Made by a program: the position numbers and the translations under genes. A DNA stretch of 18,491 nucleotides from JAWXBR01 sp034440235 (GTDB lineage: Bacteria; Bacteroidota; Ignavibacteria; Kapaibacteriales; Kapaibacteriaceae). The stretch is from NCBI GenBank assembly GCA_034440235.1, contig JAWXBR010000004.1:1-18491 (forward strand). The letters are read 5' to 3'. This document shows, piece after piece, positions 14,355-18,491 of the stretch. The notes under the pieces were generated by a model, which did no database searches, had not been told where the DNA came from, and saw only the letters and a program-made list of their open reading frames with translations. Each line of letters begins with the position of its first letter. Position 1 is the stretch's first letter.

Positions 14355-15479
14355 TCAGCCTTTGAGTTCCGACCGAAGAATGACGTAACTGTTGTACCTC
14401 TGTTCATCCACCAGCCCCTTGTCGACAGCCCCTTTCACAGCACACCCGGGTTCGTGGGTGTGGGTGCAGGGGGTGTAGTGGCATTGTGGGATGAACGAAG
14501 CGAATTCTTCGAAGTACCATTGAAGTTCGTCGATGTCGAGCTCCCAGATTGAGAATTCGCGGAGGCCGGGTGAGTCGACGACGCTCGAGGTTTCGTCGAG
14601 CGGGATGGCAACGGCGGCAGTTGTCGTGTGACGTCCGCGGTCAAATTTCTTGCTGACTTCCCCGACGCGGAGTTGTCCATCGGTGAGGCAATTAAGGATT
14701 GTGGACTTCCCCACGCCAGACGGACCGCTGAAGAGCGTGGAACGTCCGGCGAGAGCCTTGCGGAGTGTGTCGAGTCCGCCGCCCGTTGCAGCACTCACAA
14801 AATGTACGTCGATGCCGAGTCCCTTCGAATACGGCTCAAAATCGTCCACGATGTCGTGGACAAACTCACGCGGAATCAGCTCGACCTTGTTGAGTACAAT
14901 GATGGGTTTTAGGTCGCCCTTGTCCGCAGCAATCAAGTAGCGGTCGATGAGCCTTCGGTGATAACTCGGCTCAACAAAACTCACCACAACTGCTAGTTGG
15001 TCGACATTCGCCACGAGCACCTGTTCGCGCTGGACACGTCCAGCCGCCTTTCGGGAGAGCAACGTTACCCGCTCCTCTACGCGCACGATCGTGCCGGTCG
15101 GGTCGGGGTCATTTTGTTCATTCCGGGAATCATTATCTCCCGGAATCAGCCTCATTCCGGGAGATAATGATTCCCGGAATGGTTGCTCCGCAGGCACAAT
15201 CCACACCACGTCTCCCACGGCCACGAGCGTGCCCGTATGGGGCGCGTCGAGCGTACCGCTGACAACGCAGATGTACCACGTGTCGACGACGGCAATGATC
15301 CAATGTGTGCCGACAGAGGTTATTACCGACCCTTGCAACGCCCCTTCGGGAAGGGGTTTATCGGATTTAATTAATGTGCGGGTTCGAAGAAGGTCGCGGG
15401 AAACGTCACGGGTGCGGTGACGGAAGCCCGAGGTGTTGTCCTCTGCTTCGGAGGGTGAGATGCGTTCGCGTCGTGACAA
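14355..15479 (-). CDS. rsgA: Ribosome small subunit-dependent GTPase RsgA
   Basis: RsgA is a circularly permuted GTPase that helps 30S subunit maturation. Visible parts are an N-terminal OB fold (about residues 45-140) and G4 NKVE (197-200). G5 SAATGGG, G1 GPSGVGKS (252-259) and G3 DSPG (302-305) follow, then the zinc site C333, C338, H340, C346 (CHYTPCTHTHEPGC). The start is uncertain: the longest frame begins with TTG at 15479 and no Shine-Dalgarno is seen. Residues about 100-121, between the OB strands VGDVVWIVP and GTIVRVEERV, are encoded by a 63-bp perfect inverted repeat, listed separately. The frame is preserved and every GTPase motif is intact, so the enzyme is probably functional. 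Confidence 0.94.
   Translation of the reverse strand: MSRRERISPSEAEDNTSGFRHRTRDVSRDLLRTRTLIKSDKPLPEGALQGSVITSVGTHWIIAVVDTWYICVVSGTLDAPHTGTLVAVGDVVWIVPAEQPFRESLSPGMRLIPGDNDSRNEQNDPDPTGTIVRVEERVTLLSRKAAGRVQREQVLVANVDQLAVVVSFVEPSYHRRLIDRYLIAADKGDLKPIIVLNKVELIPREFVHDIVDDFEPYSKGLGIDVHFVSAATGGGLDTLRKALAGRSTLFSGPSGVGKSTILNCLTDGQLRVGEVSKKFDRGRHTTTAAVAIPLDETSSVVDSPGLREFSIWELDIDELQWYFEEFASFIPQCHYTPCTHTHEPGCAVKGAVDKGLVDEQRYNSYVILRSELKG
15119..15181. repeat. 63-bp palindromic element inserted in-frame in rsgA
   Basis: Perfect 28-bp arms (15119-15146 and 15154-15181) flank the 7-base loop CAGCCTC. Each arm contains a smaller inverted repeat (ATTCCGGGA and TCCCGGAAT), giving a nested cruciform. The total is 21 codons, encoding about FRESLSPGMRLIPGDNDSRN in an OB-fold surface loop. 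Because the element is palindromic, the opposite strand encodes almost the same peptide. This resembles the Rickettsia palindromic elements known to insert inside coding sequences. Confidence 0.85.
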
Positions 15480-15545
15480 TGTAGGTTTTTGTTACAGGAA
15501 AAAAGGTCGGTGCGGATAACTTGGGCAAAACAGTGTGCATAAATG

Positions 15546-15574
15546 TTGACAGTTGGCTGTCCAAGTCGTATTTT
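15546..15574 (+). promoter_or_regulatory. Sigma70-like promoter of recJ
   Basis: TTGACA at 15546-15551 is separated by exactly 17 bases from TATTTT at 15569-15574. Transcription would start near 15581, about 25 bases before the chosen recJ start codon. It lies in the 126-bp gap between the divergent rsgA and recJ. Confidence 0.6.
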
Positions 15575-15605
15575 AATGCCAGATTTTCAATATAGCAGGA
15601 CATCG

Positions 15606-17303
15606 GTGAACTATCGGTGGATCTTTCGTGAAAGTATCGATGAAAATGCCGTACATGAGTTAACAGATGAAATGAAGGTCCCTGCCGCGATTGCGCGCGT
15701 CCTGGTCGGACGTGGCATGTCGTCGGCGGATCAAGTCCGGAGTTTTTTTGCTCCCGATTTATCGCTACTCCACTCCCCATGGCTCATGGATGGAATGGAA
15801 GTGGCGGTTGAACGGATCGAAAAGGCACTCCAGAACGACGAACTCATCTGGGTTCATGGCGATTACGACGTCGACGGCACATCGAGTACGGCCCTGATGC
15901 TCGATTTCCTTAGGGGAATCGGAGCTTCTGCCGACTATCACATACCAAGTAGACACGACGAGGGCTTTGGCTTTACACCGCAAAGTGTAGAGAGAGCCGT
16001 CGAGGCGGGTGCTCGTCTAATTATTACGGTCGACGTTGGCATCACCGCCGTTAAAGCCGTCAACCGCGCTAAAGAATACAACATCGACGTCATCATCGTC
16101 GATCACCATCAAGCCGCCGAAGAACTTCCAGACGCATATGCTATTCTTGATCCGGTAAAGCCCGGATGCGACTATCCTTTCAAGGACTTAGCGGCTTGCG
16201 GTGTAGCGTTTAAACTGATTCAGGCCCTCGCAGAACGTCGCGGTAATATCCTCGACGCCAACGCCTATCTCGACCTCGTTGCCATTGCATCGGCTGCCGA
16301 TATCGCACCGCTCAGGGGCGAGAATCGGATTCTGTCGCATTACGGACTCCAACTGTTGAACTTGAATCCTAGGCCGGGTTTGAAGGGGCTTATCGATTGT
16401 GCTGGGCTTCCGGCCGGACAGCTTAATAATTCGAGTGTGATTTTCGGATTGGCTCCGCGCATTAATGCAGCTGGACGCCTCGGCGACCCACGCCGTGCTG
16501 TGGAGATGATGATCCAAGAGGATGAACTTTTCGCCTTTCGTATCGCCCAGGAACTCGAGCACGACAACCGCAAACGACGCGCAATCGACGAAGAAACATT
16601 CGAACAGGCCGACCTAGCCGCTCATGCCCTCCTCGATGGCGGCACACGCCGCTCACTCGTTGTCCATCAAGCCGACTGGCACGCTGGCGTTATCGGCATC
16701 GTTGCCTCGCGCCTCGTCGAACGCTTCCACGTCCCATCGATTATGCTGACGACAATCGATGGTGTTGCCAAAGGCTCCGCCCGCTCGATCCGCGAATTCG
16801 ACATTCATAGCGCCCTTAAAAAGTGCGAGGATTTGCTGCTTGAATGGGGGGGGCACAAACATGCTGCTGGACTCTCCCTGCCTGTGGAAAACATCGAAGA
16901 GCTACGCCGCCGATTCGACATGATCGCCAAAGAACACCTCACTGCAGATGAGATAACACCCGAAATTGTTATTGATGCAGAACTTCAGTTGAACGAGCTA
17001 TCCCCCAATTTTCTCAGCTGCTTAGAGAAGTTTGCTCCCTACGGTTATAGCAATCATCGTCCCGTCTTCTACACCAAACAAGTGGTCTCCGCAAACGGTG
17101 TCAAAATTGTGGGAAACAACCATCTGAAGTTCAGAGCGCTGCAAAAGAACTTTGCGATGGACGCTATTGGCTTCAACCTCGGTCACAAAATCGCAGAGTG
17201 TAGTCACGGCAAAGCTTTCTCTATGGTTTACACGTTAGAAGAGAATCTCTTCAACGGCACCACGACCACCCAGATCCGCCTCAAGGACCTCCGTCCCGAG
17301 TAA
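15606..17303 (+). CDS. recJ: Single-stranded-DNA-specific exonuclease RecJ
   Basis: This is a 5'-3' single-strand DNA exonuclease of the DHH family that acts in recombination and mismatch repair. In the 565-residue form, catalytic motifs are DYDVDG (86-91), VDVGI (142-146) and VDHH (165-168). AAGRLGDP (288-295) follows, and the DHHA1 motif GGHKHAAG lies at 415-422. A C-terminal OB domain completes it. I chose the GTG at 15606 because AGGA lies 5 bases upstream, because the protein then begins VNYRWIFRES as RecJ proteins do, and because a promoter occupies 15546-15574. Longer frames from ATG at 15543 or 15576 would start at or before that promoter's TSS. The Dna2-like gene follows 4 bp later. 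Confidence 0.95.
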   Translation: MNYRWIFRESIDENAVHELTDEMKVPAAIARVLVGRGMSSADQVRSFFAPDLSLLHSPWLMDGMEVAVERIEKALQNDELIWVHGDYDVDGTSSTALMLDFLRGIGASADYHIPSRHDEGFGFTPQSVERAVEAGARLIITVDVGITAVKAVNRAKEYNIDVIIVDHHQAAEELPDAYAILDPVKPGCDYPFKDLAACGVAFKLIQALAERRGNILDANAYLDLVAIASAADIAPLRGENRILSHYGLQLLNLNPRPGLKGLIDCAGLPAGQLNNSSVIFGLAPRINAAGRLGDPRRAVEMMIQEDELFAFRIAQELEHDNRKRRAIDEETFEQADLAAHALLDGGTRRSLVVHQADWHAGVIGIVASRLVERFHVPSIMLTTIDGVAKGSARSIREFDIHSALKKCEDLLLEWGGHKHAAGLSLPVENIEELRRRFDMIAKEHLTADEITPEIVIDAELQLNELSPNFLSCLEKFAPYGYSNHRPVFYTKQVVSANGVKIVGNNHLKFRALQKNFAMDAIGFNLGHKIAECSHGKAFSMVYTLEENLFNGTTTTQIRLKDLRPE

Positions 17304-17307
17304 AACA

Positions 17308-18491
17308 ATGTCCGGATCGACCAGTAGGGCTGAAATTGGTCCCACATTCAACCCAAATGCTGCCGGATTAAACGTCCTCGAACCCGAACACCTAGTCGAC
17401 GTCACCGAAGCCGCCTCTGCCGTCACGGCCTCTGGCACCTGTGTGGAAATCCCCTTTATTTCCCGCTTCTCGGTGCAAAAAGCCACCGAAGCCATGACAG
17501 CCGGAACGATCATCAACGCCGTTTTCGACATCCTGCTCAGTCATGCGAACCAACTGCCGGGTCATTCAAAGGGTTCAAATTCTGACGCTTCGGAATCGGA
17601 CCTAAGCGATGACGATGTCCTTAAACAAGCCGAATCTGGATCGCGCTTGTCATTGGCAACATTAGTATTTAAGGGGCTCGACCTCGAAGCATTTCGAGCA
17701 CGACTTCGTCCTCGAATTGCCCTCGTTCGAGAGGTGCTCGCGGGTTGGCAAGATCATGACATCGAGGTAGAATCGTTCTTTATGTCGCCGCGACTCGGAC
17801 TCCAGGGACGTGTGGACATCCTGTTGAAAACCCACCGCCGGAATGTTAACAACGCGGATTCAACGTCAAGCGCTGATCCTACCCTAGAACTTGTGGAAAT
17901 GAAGTCAGGCCGCCCGCACATTTCCCACCAGGCCCAAGTCGCCGGATATGCCCTTTTGCTTGGGATTCCCCTCTCTACTCGTTTGTGGTACGTCGGACAG
18001 GCCGAGAATACCTGGGTGTCGCTGACGGAGCTAAAAGCCCTTCAGACGCGACTTCTCGAGGCCAGAAATTCGATCGTTCAGACAGAAATTGACCTTTGTC
18101 AGCGAACGTTTGGGGTGCTCAAGGCAATCAACGCACACACCGACGGACTCGCCACATTCCAACGCGCCGAGGCTGCAGACTTCGCAGCGGCATATAATTC
18201 GCTCGACCCGGTGGAACGCACCGCCTTTCAGGCATGGGTTTCGTTCCTTGCTCGCGAGGCAACCGAACAGCGAACGGGTACATCATCGGCACGTTCGGGC
18301 ACATCAACGGGACGTGCTCTTGCCGATTTGTGGCGCACCGACCTCAACCAAAAACGTCTTTCAAGTACGGCCCTCACCGACCTTGTCCTCGATGTAGATG
18401 CCTCGGACTTTACGTCCATGCACCTCGTGCTTCGTCCGAATGTTAACAGAACCTCCCCCACCGGCGAAGCCGAACCCCCCATCGGCGAAGC
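17308..18491 (+). CDS. Dna2/RecB-type PD-(D/E)XK nuclease, probably with a helicase domain beyond the window (partial)
   Basis: The frame opens with ATG at 17308 and stays open for 394 codons to the edge. A PD-(D/E)XK core of the Cas4/Dna2/RecB type is visible: GRVD (167-170), VEMKSGRP (196-203), and HQAQVAGYALLL (207-218), the usual D, E-x-K and Q-x3-Y pattern. A Ser/Asp-rich linker lies near residues 86-105. I recall similar proteins as nuclease-helicase fusions (Dna2-like AAA domain), but no Walker motif lies inside the window. The gene starts 4 bp after the recJ stop, so co-expression with recJ in DNA end processing is likely. The last codons begin an apparent P-x-G-E-A repeat that runs off the window. 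Confidence 0.75.
   Translation, partial: MSGSTSRAEIGPTFNPNAAGLNVLEPEHLVDVTEAASAVTASGTCVEIPFISRFSVQKATEAMTAGTIINAVFDILLSHANQLPGHSKGSNSDASESDLSDDDVLKQAESGSRLSLATLVFKGLDLEAFRARLRPRIALVREVLAGWQDHDIEVESFFMSPRLGLQGRVDILLKTHRRNVNNADSTSSADPTLELVEMKSGRPHISHQAQVAGYALLLGIPLSTRLWYVGQAENTWVSLTELKALQTRLLEARNSIVQTEIDLCQRTFGVLKAINAHTDGLATFQRAEAADFAAAYNSLDPVERTAFQAWVSFLAREATEQRTGTSSARSGTSTGRALADLWRTDLNQKRLSSTALTDLVLDVDASDFTSMHLVLRPNVNRTSPTGEAEPPIGE

Noticed and set aside
15119..15181. Reading the rsgA inverted repeat as a transcription terminator
   Set aside because: It lies mid-gene, lacks a U-tract on either strand, and is exactly 21 codons long with the reading frame preserved.
15406..15780. 124-codon minus-strand ORF over the rsgA-recJ gap
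   Set aside because: It overlaps the coding starts of both rsgA and recJ and has no recognisable motif.
1..18491. CRISPR arrays, insertion sequences and rRNA genes
   Set aside because: I looked for regularly spaced repeats, transposase motifs and conserved rRNA segments and saw none; the tandem 30-bp units at 12851-12940 have no spacers.

Overview
The window looks like a chromosomal segment of a free-living Gram-negative-type bacterium of mid GC content. A large Sec/lipobox lipoprotein with a ZU5-like N-terminus and a PKD-like domain, weak Shine-Dalgarno signals, and the housekeeping genes rsgA and recJ suggest the Bacteroidetes/Chlorobi/Ignavibacteria/Kapabacteria side of the tree. That placement is an inference from gene style only; no rRNA or marker phylogeny is available here.

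Region 1 (1-8749, all minus strand) is a defence island built on a type I restriction-modification operon. In transcription order it holds hsdM (a pseudogene with two frameshifts and one in-frame stop), hsdS (intact), a PD-(D/E)XK restriction-type nuclease (one continuous frame broken by two in-frame stops), a three-gene cassette resembling a toxin-antitoxin-chaperone (HigB-HigA-SecB-like) module, an orphan C-terminal DUF262/DUF1524 fragment whose 5' end copies the start of hsdR, an intact rhuM, and hsdR, which runs off the window. Overlaps of 4 bp join hsdM/hsdS and rhuM/hsdR, so the backbone is a normal hsd operon with accessory insertions. With HsdM broken, the methylase and the R-M complex that depends on it should be silent.

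Region 2 (8829-9076) holds tRNA-Leu(CAG) and tRNA-Ser(CGA), both minus strand. The island begins just past the 3' end of tRNA-Leu, a classic integration position. Two small hairpins with the same GAAGA loop lie between that tRNA and hsdM.

Region 3 (9128-14332) holds a large secreted lipoprotein with a candidate cysteine-peptidase domain, an MFS transporter, and a divergently transcribed aquaglyceroporin-arsC pair. The last is a typical arsenic-detoxification arrangement: arsenate is reduced to arsenite, which can leave through the channel. No arsR is visible. The MFS start region carries three tandem 30-bp units that duplicate the start-codon context, and the divergent intergenic region carries a 10-bp inverted repeat.

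Region 4 (14355-18491) holds rsgA (minus) divergent from recJ (plus), with a PD-(D/E)XK/Dna2-like nuclease gene 4 bp after recJ that runs off the right edge. rsgA carries a perfect 28-bp-arm inverted repeat totalling 63 bp (21 codons) inside its coding sequence, which looks like an in-frame palindromic element insertion. recJ has a good sigma70-like promoter that argues for a GTG start downstream of the longest possible ORF.

The signals most worth following are the palindromic element in rsgA, the chimeric hsdR/DUF262 fragment, the selective decay of the restriction island, and the tripartite toxin-antitoxin-chaperone candidate.
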